The notes below the pieces were generated by a model. It saw nothing but the letters and a program-made list of their open reading frames with translations, searched no databases and was not told the origin of the DNA. A DNA stretch of 64,000 nucleotides from Pratylenchus scribneri. Lineage: Eukaryota; Nematoda; Chromadorea; Rhabditida; Pratylenchidae. The stretch lies in assembly GCA_030063045.1 (NCBI GenBank), contig JAQSEB010000032.1:1426001-1490000 (forward strand), written 5' to 3'. This document shows positions 48,379-59,826 of the stretch, in pieces; position 1 is the first letter of the stretch; each line of letters opens with the position of its first letter. The position numbers and the translations under genes are program-made.

Positions 48379-49587
48379 AGACAATAACGCGAAAATGGTG
48401 CCCCCAGCTTGACCAATTCCTCAACCGTAATTCCTAAAATAATTTAAATATTTTTTTGAATTATTTAACAAATTCCAAACCCCAAAGTTCGGTTGGAGGT
48501 TGCAGCACACGAAATTTCTAAAATTAAATTGGTAAATGAATTGTAATAAAAATGAGAGAATAGACCAGTTCGTTGAGATCATGACGGAAAATGAGCCGAT
48601 TGTTAACATTCAGGCAGGCGGTTGCATCATTATTTGAAATTGTGAGGATTTTATAGCGATAAGTGGCATCCCTTTCAATCCGCTGAATTAAATTTTAAAA
48701 TAAATTTCCATTAATATTTTAATACCTGTAAAATATTTTGTGATTCTTTGTCTTTTCCAACCGTCAAAATGTCATTTGTTGCAATTGAAATATACGATTT
48801 TAGGGGCAAATTTCCATTCACTGGAATTGGAATGACCGAAAAGTCGGCGAAAGTTTTAGCCACAATCTTAAATTTTTGGAATGTAAATTTTTAAAATGAA
48901 ATGATAAAACATTTTGTTCGAATTTATGTATTTGATTATAAATATAATGTAGAATGTATAATAATAAAAAGCCCAGATCTTGAATTGAAAACTGACCAAT
49001 GCTCCCTCCGTATTTGTTCCATTTTTGCGAATGCCAACGAATATTTCTCGGCCAGTGAATAAAACATCCGATCCCTCAAGGCAAACTGGCTTATCACGAA
49101 CTTGTGCGGGCGTTTCTATAAGAATATTGTAATAAATTTAATTCATAATTGTGCCGACACTTACCTACGACTTGCCATGCTAATGTGTTTAAATGGTTAA
49201 CAAACTGTTGAATGAATTTTAATTTTAACGAATAAAAAATGCATTAAAACCTCGTTTGTTCTAGTCCCAATGTTCGATTGCTTTTTATTATTTTTTGGCC
49301 TTGTCAATAGAGCAGTTCCATTTATGGCAATTGCCACATCATCCGCATAAAGACTTTGCACATTGGAATCCTCCTCCGGGGGCAATTCAATCACTTCAAT
49401 TCCAGTCTGAAAATTTATTGGAAAATATTTTGAGATTTATTAATTAAACTCGAACCTCTCTCAATGTATCATTCAAGTCCTGTTGCTGTTTGGCAGCCAA
49501 GCTCAAATCAATCTTTGATTTTGCCTTTTTGTCCTCAAATTTTAGCGAATTTGGAATTCGGACAGTGATGGCATGAGTGTATTTCAT
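48237..49587 (-). CDS. DDAH-like protein (dimethylargininase family), catalytic His replaced
   Basis: Starts MKYTHAITVRIPNSLKFEDK. Family motifs appear in order: VIELPPEEDSNVQSLYADDV, AIAINGTALLTRP, LEGSDVLFTGREIFVGI, LKSYISIATNDILTVG, and near the end SRYCLLIHK with the position of the nucleophilic Cys. These match human DDAH1 (VVELPADE..VFVEDVAVV, LITRPG, LDGGDVLFTGREFFVGL). The catalytic His of DDAH1 (LHLKSF) is replaced by Pro here (LPLKSY), and the Glu of VED is Asp. The enzyme normally hydrolyses methylated arginines to citrulline; with His missing this copy may be inactive or altered. The C-terminus is about 25 residues longer than usual after LLIHK, encoded by the inverted-repeat arm. 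Confidence 0.78.
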
Positions 49588-49971
49588 GTTTTTTTAAAGA
49601 TCTTAATTCGAATTTTTGTATTTAAGGAAATTTTTATGAAATTAAGTGGATTTAAGATTTTCTAATTTTTTAATAAAGCTAACTTGATATTAGATAAGAA
49701 GTTAGATGTAAGATCTTTCTATTTTAGATATTTTTGAATTGATATTCTGCGCGATCAAGTAGCTAATAAGCTAAGTTAGAGGAGGAAATACTAGAGAGAA
49801 AAGGTGAATACTGAATAGACATTAGACAATAAAGTCTTCAACCACTAAAATAAATATCTTCATCATTTTTAATACACGTGTTCAAAGCAAAATTGAATTT
49901 TTAATTAATTAAAGAATTTTAGTAAAATTATCGCAATTTTCAATGTATTTTTATTTAGGAAAACCCTAAAA

Positions 49972-51453
49972 ATGAATATTTTTCGTCTACTCGGAGATTT
50001 GTCCCATTTATTGGCCATATTCATTTTGCTATGGAAAATTTGGAAGACAAGAAGCTGCGCAGGTTTCTTATAAAACATTTATTCATTTTAAATCCAATCC
50101 TCTTTAGGTATTTCCGGCCGATCACAAATTCTCTTTGTGCTAGTCTTTGTTTGCCGCTATTTGGATTTGTTTACAAATTTTGTTTCCGTCTACAACACAG
50201 TCATGAAGGTATATTAAATATTTTGGATTTAATAAGCCAAATTTATCCAGGTCTTTTTCATCGGCTCATCAATTGCAACCGTTTTCTTCATGTATTACAA
50301 ATTTAAGGCAACATACGACCGGTAAGTCATCATGGGGGAATTTATTAATCATTCGCAATGATCTGATTTAGCAATCATGACACATTCCGTGTCGAAATTC
50401 TCCTGCTCCCTTGTGTTGTCCTTGCATTTGTTGTGACCCGTGAATTTTCATTCTTTGAGGTTAATTTTACAACTTTCACTTTTACAAAATTTAGTAGTAA
50501 CGGGTTCAAATTTTTTCTAGTTGATAAAATATAACTAAAAGATTTTCTTATTATATATTTTACAATCAATTTTTATTAAAATACTGAATAAAGACAAAAA
50601 TAGGTCCTAAACTCAGTGATGTTTTTTCTTTCATAGATCCTTTGGACATTTTCAATTTGTTTGGAAGCAATGGCGATTATGCCCCAACTTTTTATGCTTT
50701 CCAAAACTGGTTCAGCAGAGACAATCACCGCACATTATCTTTTTGCACTCGGTGAGTTTTTTTATTTACAAAAAAAATTATAAAATTTTAATTTTTTAGG
50801 CATTTATCGCGCCCTTTACATTCTGAATTGGGTTTACCGCTATTATATGGGTGAGTTAATTTTTTTTTACAATGGTTTTAATTTGGTGGATTTTGCAGAA
50901 GATTTCCTTGACATAATTGCATTGGTTGCCGGAATTGTGCAAACAATTTTATACGCTGACTTTTTCTACTTGTACGTGACAAAGGTGGTTCGACAAGAGT
51001 AAGTTTTTTTGCCTTAATATTTGGTAAAATCTAGTGCATTTATTTTAAAATTTATTTGGTTCGAATTAAAAATGCCGTGAAAACATTATCCTTTGAGCGG
51101 ATTCGAACCCACGACCTCCTAAATTTTGCAGAAATGAAAGGGGAACATTTTTCAGAATTTTTTTTTTGAAATTTTTCAGAAATATTTTTAAATCTAAATA
51201 TATATATATATTACAAAAATTCAAAAATGCCTACAAGGGCCCAAAAAAATAATTAATCTGGGTAGATTCAACCTTGACCTCCAATTCTCCTCTGGATCTA
51301 AAATTTTAATTTTCAAAAATACCCCCAGGCAATATATTATATGTCTTCTATTCCCTATATTAGATAATAAATGCGCTAGATTAGCCTTTAATATTTTAAA
51401 TTAAACATTTAATTATTTTCATTTTTAGACGGAAAATGCAACTCCCAGCCTGA
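49972..51453 (+). CDS. erd-2: ER lumen protein retaining receptor (KDEL receptor)
   Basis: Starts [20 protein letters not shown]. Conserved parts include [116 protein letters not shown] and [16 protein letters not shown]. It is a seven-helix Golgi membrane protein that returns KDEL-type proteins to the ER. The tail (RQERKMQLPA) keeps the basic and leucine pattern of the family. Seven or so exons; one intron holds tRNA-derived fragments (51085-51290). Length about 210 residues, as expected. Confidence 0.95.
51085..51290 (-). pseudogene. two tRNA-derived fragments
   Basis: At 51085-51135 the minus strand reads TTTAGGAGGTCGTGGGTTCG then AATCCGCTCAAAGG. At 51250-51290 a more decayed relative reads GGAGGTCAAGGTTGAATC. 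Both keep the B box only; intronic in the KDEL receptor gene. Confidence 0.5.
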
Positions 51454-52005
51454 ATTATTGCAACAAAATTAGAAGAGAAGAAGAATGTACACGATGGATT
51501 TATTCTAATATTTTTTCCCTCCTCCTTGGTTTTGCCAAATGCACTATTTCGACTATTTTCGATTTGATTTGTTAATTTATTTTCTGTTCATTTTTTTTTA
51601 TTTTGGCCGGTAAAAATTAAAAAAAAAAAGCAATCAATGTCATAAAATTATTTGGGGAAAATATTCCTCATTTTCCTTCCTCGTTTTTAATTAGAAAATA
51701 AACCGATAAAAAAGGAACCATAAAATTAACCACATTAAAATGTAACCACAAATTTATATATAAATTGGGCCGGACTCCATCATTTTTGCAAGTTTTCATC
51801 GCATTGCCAAGAAGAATTGTTGTCAGTAATTAAATTTGATTGGGGGAATTGGCCACATGCCCCCTCAACAAAAGCACAAATTTCATTGATAAGCCGAACA
51901 TTGTCTCCGTTCAGTTTTGATAAAATTTGGACGGAACGTGTGTCTTCCATTTTTATTCATTTTTGTTTCATTTATGTTTTGGCCCCCAGAGGTCCCATCA
52001 GAAAA
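51454..52005. other. upstream region of the acid phosphatase gene
   Basis: No gene supported; a TATA-like tatatataaa lies at about 51755. Confidence 0.4.
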
Positions 52006-54333
52006 ATGAATTCCTCCTTTCTTTCCCTCATTTCCCTTTTAATAATCCTTTTTGGATGTCCTTCCATTGAAGCGGATGATCAGGATGAATTAATCCTGGT
52101 TCAAGCAGTAAGCCAAAATACCAAATCCATCTGAATCCCATTTCCCTCTTTGGTTATGGCGTCATGGAGATCGGTCGCCAACGAGAACGTTCAAAACTGA
52201 CATTTACCAGGAGGATGATTGGCCCCAAGGATGGGGACAATTAACGAAGGTTGGATTGAATTTGCCACAGGGCCAATTTGTTTCCGTTTAAAATAACTCA
52301 TCAAGAAATGAAGCAATTTTGGTGATTTTGATTTCAAATTAAAGAGCAAACTTTTGGCTATACAATGATATTAATTTTATTTAAATTGGTTCAGAAATGA
52401 TAAAATTGTGCCACAAAAACCATTCAAATGACCTTTACCATAGATTGCGAATTTTTTTGTAGTTTTTTGGGCATAACTTCATTAATTGTGAATCAAAGTC
52501 TGCTCTTTAATTTGATCATAAAAACATCAAAATTGGTTCAGTCCTTAATGAGATATTATTAATGGCGACAAATTGGGCGGCAAGTTGGGTTCTGGATGGG
52601 GGATTCGGGAAATATTTTAATGGATTTATTTGTATGAAGGAGGGAATGGCACAACATGTTCGACTGGGCAAAAAGTTGCGGGAAAGGTACATGGATGAGT
52701 ACAAATTCATCAGTAAACGATACAAAAGTCATGAAATTTACGTGCGAAGCACCGACTTCAATCGGACATTGATCAGTGCCATTTCGGTATAAATGGATTA
52801 ATTTAAGAATATATTCATGATTAGATTAGGCATAGAAGATTATGGCCATAATAACAATGTTAAACACTTTTTATAATAGAATTTGATTGGCTTCTATGGT
52901 CCCGGAATGGATGAGGATTACCCAAAAGAGTTGGGCAGTGATTGGCCGGGATGGTGAGTTTCATTTCCATTGGGGACATCCTCCGAATATATTTTACCAA
53001 ATAAAAGGTATGTGCCATTGCCGGTGCATTCTATTCCCGGGACAGAGGATTTCATTGTGACTGATGGGCCTAATTGCCCAAGGCGACATGCATTACATGA
53101 ATTGGTGAGGCAGACGCCGGAATTCAAGAAAGTTGTGGCCGATTACAAATGGATGTTCGACTTTTTGAAGGAAAAAACTGGCCAAAAATGGGATCCCTTG
53201 GATATTTGGATTTTCCAAGATGCATTCTTCATTGAGGCAAATTGGAAAATTATTAAATATTTTTATTGTTTTGTAGAAAATTCACAAGCCAAAATTGGTG
53301 GATTGGGCCGAAGGGAATGCAACAATTTTGGAGGCAATCAACAAATACACGGACTACACCCGTAAATGGATGGATGGAATTGGTTGGTAGTGCCCCTGGC
53401 TAATTTCATTTTCCAATTCCATTTTTGAAGATTTGAGTCCGGTTGAGGGTTTTGATTTGAGCGTGGAAATTCCTCGAATTCTTGGTGGGCCAATTCTCTG
53501 GAAAATGATTGGAAATATGCAAGAAAAATTGCAATGCGAACAAAGAATGAACGCAGTTTTGGAGGAACACCGAGAAATTGAAGGCAATTAGAATACAAAA
53601 AAGAGGGAATAATCCAAACAAATTTGCAGGGAAGAAATCGCCATTGGGTGCGCCATTATGCCAATGGATGAATCCAATGCGTTATTTTGTGTTTTCAGCT
53701 GTATAAAAGGGGAAATATAAGAGAAAGTAAAGACCATCATTTGTAGCATGATTCCACAATTGCCGCACTCTTTTCCACTTTCGGATTCCCAAAATCCAAC
53801 TACGATCGTGACGGACTTCCGCCCTATTCCGCCTGCGTTACGGTAGAGCTGTGGAGGCGAAAAAGTGCGGGCCATGAGCATTTTGTGAAGGTTTTAATGA
53901 TGTCAAAGGAAAAAATTAACCCTCTAAAAAGATTCACTATTTTCGACCGGATGAGAAGGGCAAAGTGGATTCAGTGGAAATAACGAAGGACATTGTTGGA
54001 TGCCAACAAAACGAATGCACATTGGAACAATTCGTGGAACGCTCAAAACCATATCAAATGTTGCCTTCGCCAGCAGAGGTAAAATTGGATACCATTTTGG
54101 ACAACAATTTTTTGTTATTTTTAGTATTGCAAAAAGCCATTGAAACCAACCCCGGCGCCTTCTCCTGATTCGACGACAGCGGCGCCACAAAATGGGGTGG
54201 CTTCAATGCTGGCAATATGCCATCCTTTGATAATGTATGGCAGATTGAAATATATTTTAAAGGCCAAAATAAATGTGTGTATTTTAGGCTAATTTCCCCT
54301 CTCATGGCATTGGCTTTGTTGATGGCACTATAG
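52006..54333 (+). CDS. histidine acid phosphatase, secreted or membrane-anchored
   Basis: A signal peptide ([19 protein letters not shown]) leads to LILVQA, then the catalytic [27 protein letters not shown] supplies the third active-site Arg region. Near the C-terminus [17 protein letters not shown] gives the catalytic HD pair. This is the lysosomal/prostatic acid phosphatase family (PHO proteins in worms), which removes phosphate from many esters. The tail is Pro/Thr-rich, and the last exon adds a hydrophobic end ([14 protein letters not shown], stop at 54333), suggesting membrane or GPI attachment. The intron after LVQA ends in GG where AG is expected (tttgg|TTATGG). Intron 2 contains a family B foldback element. 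Confidence 0.85.
52296..52562. repeat. foldback element, family B
   Basis: AACTCATCAAGAAATGAAGC...TTTTGGCTATACAATG at the left and its inverse CTGCTCTTTAATTTGATC...GGTTCAGTCCTTAATGAG at the right; 12895-13205 is the sister copy. It lies in intron 2 of the acid phosphatase gene. Confidence 0.8.
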
Positions 54334-54947
54334 AAGAATTGAATGGCCAGAAATGGAATCACTTTTTATTTTATTTTATTATGTGCTTTTTTATAGTTAC
54401 TTCCCCTTTTCATTTTGGTTGTAAAATTTCAAAATAAAATTTATTCAATTTAATAAACAAAAGTGAGAATTTGTGATTCAATATCGCCAATTTTGCCATA
54501 GAAATAAACAAGGAAAACCAATTCAGATTTTACTTCAAATTGACTGCTGGAATTTATTGAAAAAATCATTTATTTTCATGAATTTAATTATGGCCCCATC
54601 CCATCTCATTCTTTTGCATTTCTTCTTCAATTGGACGAATGAACAGAAAATAGCAAATGTGTTGAACTCCAAACCAGCCGCCATGTGGCCCCAAAGCCCC
54701 TTCCTTCTCGGCTAGCAATTGTGTGGAATTTTTGGGGGATTTACTTTTGATTTTCTTTGGGTGGGAAATGAGCACAAATGTTCCTCCCCTCCCAATCACT
54801 TTTTGCATTAAATTCAAACAAACAAAAAATAAATATTGATCCAAGGGATAAACATATTTTGCCCTGAAAAAAAATGGTTGATCCTCGGCATCTTTGGGTT
54901 CGTTTTCTTTGTTGTTCTCGATAACATTCTTTCCGTCCATTGTCCAG
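54334..54947. other. spacer or unresolved 5' exon
   Basis: The first exon of the coiled-coil gene should lie here but could not be picked. A minus-strand frame of 118 codons (54584-54940) is open but has no family resemblance. Confidence 0.35.
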
Positions 54948-56416
54948 GTCCAATGCCTTCAACATGGTCTGGAGTTGGAGTTGAATGGCACTTTAAGCCA
55001 AGTGGACGATGCATCGCGTGCCGCCGCAGAAAATCACCGACTTTTGAAAGGAATTTCCAATTTTCTAGACAAACGGGCCGAAATGCAAAGAGCAGCGGCG
55101 GAATTGGAAAGACGAAGGAGAGAAGGCCATTTTCAAGTGGGTCCAAAGATTTGAGGCTGATGACGAAATAGGACGATTGAAAATATTGTCGATTCAGAAC
55201 CTGATTGTTCTTTGCCCATAGTAATTCAGCAAGGCGAAAGCCAATTCGGGAAAGTGATATGTCTTTTGAAATCATAAAGTGCCTTTTAAAAGTAGCTTAA
55301 ATAATTTTTTTGGAAATTTAAAATACTTGCAGAAAAAAAAAATAATTTTTCACCTTTTCATCAGAAATTAAGGTTCGTTAGACTCAAAGACATATAACTT
55401 TTTTCATTAAAGAATTTAATAAAATTTAAAATGGCCTTTTTATAGAGGACATTTTGAGCTTTCGATTTTTATATTGCCTTTTATGTTGGCTATTGCCTCG
55501 TTGAGATATGGTCTAAAGAGATAGGGGACGTTTCAATAATGCCCCATTTCTGTACTCATGGACAATTATTTTGACAATAGCCCAGCGAGGCAATAACCAA
55601 TCCGGGAAGGCGATATACCATTAGAAAGCACAAAGTGTCCTCTAAAAAGTGGCACATTTTTTGAATTTGTTTCAACTTTAAAAAAGAATTTACATGTTTT
55701 TGAATGGAATGAACCCAAATTTGTTGTTGTAAAGTCGCAATTCACTTATTATAAAAACTTTTTAATGTTTTAAGAATTAATTAAGCCACTTTTTAAAGAA
55801 CATTTGTGGCTTTTTAATGGTATATTGCCTTCCCAAATTGATTGCTTCCTTCTTAAGTTATGATCAAAGAAAACTCCAGAAGATACTGTAACGAAAAGAC
55901 TTGTTTCAAAATAGCCTAGGGACTCAATCAGTGGTACTCAATTGGTCCCCTACCGTGGGGGCAGAAGAAGAGTAAATATTCTTAAATGGATGCCATTCCC
56001 TTCTTCTTTACAGATTCATGTGCAATGGAAGGCAAAATTTGCAGAAATTGAAAAGGACATTCAGGAAAAGCAGGTCCAAATGGCCATTTAATCCAATCAA
56101 CGCCCCACATTTTCAGGCCGCATTGGAAGAGGAATTCCACAAAAGATTGGATGAATTGGAGGATTGGAGGCGCACAGAGGATGTTGGCATCGAAAGGGAA
56201 TGGAGCCAGAAAAAGGCGGCACTGGAATCATCCGAAGTGTTGGCTGCAAATTTGCAAAAAATGCCACCAACATCGACGTCAGCCCAGCAAAATGGAGGAG
56301 GCGGTGGCCAACAAGAAGCAAAAATAACAAAGCAAAATGGAGGAGAACAAAATGCCGTGGCCACTGGAGGAAATGGTGCCACCGTCGCCGGCCAAAGCCA
56401 ATTTCCTGGGAATTAA
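54948..56416 (+). CDS. coiled-coil protein, perhaps BLOC-1 subunit 5-like (5' end missing)
   Basis: Three exons (54948-55136, 56014-56073, 56117-56416), each a whole number of codons, join cleanly. Residues form a long charged coiled coil: [71 protein letters not shown] Gln/Gly/Asn-rich tail follows, ending AGQSQFPGN. The QW..F stretch and helix length recall BLOC1S5 (Muted), a subunit of the complex that builds lysosome-related organelles, but the match is weak. The N-terminal exon is not resolved; starting at 54894 instead would give a signal-like MGSFSLLFSITFFPSIV. The 877-bp intron carries two foldback elements. Confidence 0.5.
55215..55515. repeat. foldback element, family A
   Basis: CCCATAGTAATTCAGCAAGG at the left, GGCTATTGCCTCGTTGAG at the right; in the long intron of the coiled-coil gene. 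Confidence 0.75.
55577..55868. repeat. foldback element, family A
   Basis: ATAGCCCAGCGAGGCAATAA at the left, GGTATATTGCCTTCCC at the right; only about 60 bases from the previous copy. Confidence 0.85.
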
Positions 56417-56739
56417 TCCATCCAAAAATGGGGGGTCATCCCCCCATTCAATTGTATTTGTTCTTTGAATTGTATTGTCCATTAAATTGGGCAGCAAAAG
56501 GCAATTTGCTTGATTGCTTCCCAATTCCCATTTATGGCCATCAATTCGGGGAATTGCCCATCCCAAAGATTATCCTCCCCATTGGATTGTTTATTATTCC
56601 CATTTAATATTAACTTCCTTACAATCCTCCCTCCCATTCAAGACCAGAGGCTAAAAATTGCTAATAAATTCTCCCAATAATAATAATTCTCGACGATGTT
56701 TTTTTGTCATTTTTTAAGCCGAATAAATTATCCAATCCC

Positions 56740-58080
56740 CTAAAATAGGGATTATAAATGGCACAAATCTATAATCCACCTGCAGCCATTCCTCCCTTCC
56801 ATTTCCTTTAATTTGTGCCATTTTCCCCTCTTTTGGCCAATATGTTTTATGTGCCAACATTTTCACTCATAAATGGAGCCAATGGCAAACATCTGTCGTC
56901 AATTTACTTCTTAAAAAATTTTCAATAAAATGAAATTCATTTTAGTCATCCATAATTTGCGCGCAAAAATAATCCCAAATTATTTTCTTATATTTTGCGC
57001 AATCCATTTCCGTCGTCGTCGCTGTTTGGAGTTAGTTTTGCTGCTTTTTCATTTGATGGCATTAATTTAATTCCCAATACCCCCAACCAGTGTTGTCCAA
57101 ACGTCCTCGTCATTCGTCCCGTCCTCGTCTTCGTCCTCGTCTCGTCTCAAAAAAAAAGACGAAAAGACGAGACGAATGACGAGGGGTAAAAAAGGCCAAG
57201 ACGAAGGACGAGACGAATGACGAGGGGGTAAAAAAGGCCGAGACGAGAGACGAGACGAATGACGAGGGGTAAAAAAGGCCGAGACGAGTGACGAGACGAA
57301 TGACGAGGGGTAAAAAAGGCCAAGACGAAGGACGAGACGAATGACGAGGGGTAAAAAAGGCCAAGACGAAGGACGAGACGAATGACGAGGGGTAAAAAAG
57401 GCCAAGACGAAGGACGAGACGAATGACGAGGGGTAAAAAGGCCAAGACGAAGGACGAGACGAATGACGAGGGGTAAAAAAAGGCCAAGACGAAGGACGAG
57501 ACGAATGACGAGGGGGTAAAAAAGGCCAAGACGAGGACGAGACGAATGACGAGAAATTTGACATTTGGACAACACTGCCCCCAACACATTAATTTCCTTC
57601 AATTTGCGGCAATTTCCCCTCTTTTTAGCCCAATATCATTGTCAATTTTTGTGCCATTCAAATCATTTACACTCATAAATAGGGCCAGGTGGCAAACATC
57701 TGCCTGACATCAATTTATGATTCTTCAACAATTTCAATAAAATGAAATCATTTGATTATCATTTTGCAGATTTTTAACACCTCCAATATCATTTTATGTT
57801 TTCTCATAATTGGTCATAAGCTTTAGGCTTTAAAATAGTATTTTTTTTCATCGTTTAACAATTAAATATGGAAAATTAAATTAAATTTTCAAACAAAATT
57901 CGAACCGACAAGTACCAAAATCGTCCTATTTTGCAGGCACAAAAATAATCCCACAAATTATTGTTTTGTGTTTTGCGCAATCCATTTTCATTTTCGTCGC
58001 CTTCGCCTTCGTCGTTGTTTGGCGTTTTTGCTTTTGCTTTTTCTTTTGGTATTAATTTAATTCCTCAATTTCCCCCCAGC
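56740..58080 (+). repeat. direct duplication interrupted by a hAT element
   Basis: About 56740-57087 and 57600-58080 share, in the same order, CACTCATAAAT, GGCAAACATCTG, TTTCAATAAAATGAAAT, AAAAATAATCCCA, TTTTGCGCAATCCATTT, CGTCG and ATTAATTTAATTCC. Divergence of roughly one fifth suggests an old tandem duplication. Confidence 0.75.
57088..57577. mobile_element. non-autonomous hAT-type transposon filled with a minisatellite
   Basis: Terminal inverted repeats CAGTGTTGTCCAAA (57088-57101) and TTTGGACAACACTG (57564-57577) are perfect over 14 bases. They are flanked on both sides by the 8-base direct repeat CCCCCAAC (57080-57087 and 57578-57585). An 8-bp target duplication with CAGTG ends is the hAT signature. 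No transposase is present. The interior is about nine copies of a 41-base unit (GACGAGGGGTAAAAAAGGCC then AAGACGAAGGACGAGACGAAT), and a subterminal inverted version of the unit lies next to the left end. Confidence 0.9.
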
Positions 58081-58109
58081 AAACATCAATGTTCCAATCG
58101 GATTCAATT

Positions 58110-58510
58110 ATGGCTTCAGCCTCCCTATATATATTCCAATATTTTCCATCATTTTCAATTATTATTATTATATTTTCTTGGCAATTTTGCGCTCCCATTG
58201 AACCCCAAATATTTTCCCGGCACATCCATTCACATGTTCTCAGACAAATTGGCATTGACAATGACCGAAGGCACATCACGCGACACAAATTTGATGGAGA
58301 TTGTCCTTATTTTGAACCCTTTTTGACCTCCTACGGATGCCACCCAAATAATTCTTTGAATAATATTTTTGTTGGCAAAAACTAGGCCATTTTGCACCCT
58401 TTTTGACCTTCGTCGGATTCGGATGTCCACATCCAAATAATATTTGTTCTAAAAAGCAGGAAGTGGAATGCCAATTCCAATGTTCATCTCCCCTTACTCC
58501 ATTTGATTAG
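58110..58510 (+). CDS. candidate small Cys-rich secreted protein
   Basis: Exons 58110-58302 and 58386-58510 (83-bp intron) give about 105 residues. A strongly hydrophobic signal (FSIIIIIFSWQFCAP) is followed by a basic His-rich stretch, RHIHSHVLRQIGI. The end is Cys-rich (GDC, GFGCPHPNNICSKKQ, VECQFQCSS). Unspliced, the first exon runs to 58385 and reads CPYFEPFLTSYGCHPNN, which is a copy of CHFAPFLTFVGFGCPHPNN in exon 2. The exon start is thus tandemly duplicated and alternative forms are possible. No family recognised. The size, signal and Cys content are effector- or peptide-like, but the call rests on inferred splicing. Confidence 0.35.
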
Positions 58511-59826
58511 CCTTAAGCCACACAAAATGGAAGGGCAAATTTGGGGAAAATATGCGGGACAAATTGAATCAGTCGGAGGAGGCTGATTGAGTGGGCGAAT
58601 GTGGCCACCAAACATATATTAAAAAGTGCCATTACGGTAATAGAACATTTTAGATGGCATTGCACAAAAAATGCCACAATTTTGTGGGAGTGCCTTTGGC
58701 CAAGTCGAAGGAATTTTATTGCTTTCAATTGGCAATTCTATATGAATGAATTTCCAATAGAAAGAAAAGGCGAGGCGATAGTCTGCAGGAAATTTGATTT
58801 TGGTTTTTGTTTGGCGACCAATAATTTCACATCGAATTTTGGTGTGGGCCAAACTCCATTGCCCGCCTCCATATTTGCCACATTCCCCACAAATTCTCAA
58901 CCAAAAGTTCAAGCAAATCCGCTTTTCCAGTGGAATTCGATCCGACCAATTTCCGTTCTACCCCAAATTCGCCTCCACATGGCCAATCCACATTTTTGCA
59001 TAATTTTCTCGGGAATATCCCTTTACTTTACCCCCACTTTGGCCAATATGACGCATTCTTCCCCAAATTCTTTCCCACCCATTCTCGGGATGCCACGCCC
59101 CATTTTCCCCCATTCCCCAAAAATGCCTTCCTTCATTGGCACAATTCTTCCCCATTCCTTCCTCTCATTTTGGCCTCAAACCGCCGATGTCAATCCACAT
59201 TTAACTTTTCTTCAAATAATTCCGTAACAAACTCCCATTCCATTAGCCCTAAATCCAATAAAAATTGACGGCCGCCTCCGAAAATAGCCTAAAATGGTTG
59301 TGTGTTTGGAATCAATTTGTGTCGGCATTTTGTTTGCATGTGAATTTCTCCTCAACCATTTTTTCCAATGGCCAACAAATTGAATAAAAAATCAAAAAAC
59401 TGAACATTTTTCCCATAATACACAAATTCACACAATCCATTTTCATACCAAAAATCATTTTTTAATATTATTTCCCGAGGCAAATTTCACAAAATTCATT
59501 CCAAGTCATTCAAACCAGTCAAAAATCATTCATATTTCCCAATTCCGGCATTTTCCCGCGCGACAACCCAAACAAATTTGCCGCTTCATTGCCTCCTTCA
59601 TCATTTTTTAATATCATTAATTTCGCGCATCCATCCATTTTCATTCTCATTTAATCTCTCAATTTTAATTGCCTCCATCAATAATATTTTATTTATTAAT
59701 TCTTTGCATTCATCGCCCACCTCCCATTTAAGAGTCCAAACTTTGAGTGTATTTCTTCTTGGCCGCCGCCTCCTTTTTTGCTCCACTTCATTCAAATTCA
59801 TTCTTCGACCCTCTCATCAATACAAA
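58511..59826. other. no supported gene
   Basis: A 208-codon plus-strand frame (58601-59227) is open but Pro/Phe/His-rich with no conserved pattern; treated as chance. The 3' part holds the promoter and leader of the neuropeptide gene. Confidence 0.4.

Noticed and set aside
57067..57602. Three overlapping minus-strand frames of 150-165 codons (SSFVLAFFTP repeats)
   Set aside because: They come from a 41-base tandem repeat inside the hAT element, open in all frames; no real protein.
58601..59227. 208-codon plus-strand frame
   Set aside because: No signal, domain or codon pattern that differs from neighbouring frames; DNA is C/T-rich, which lowers stop frequency.
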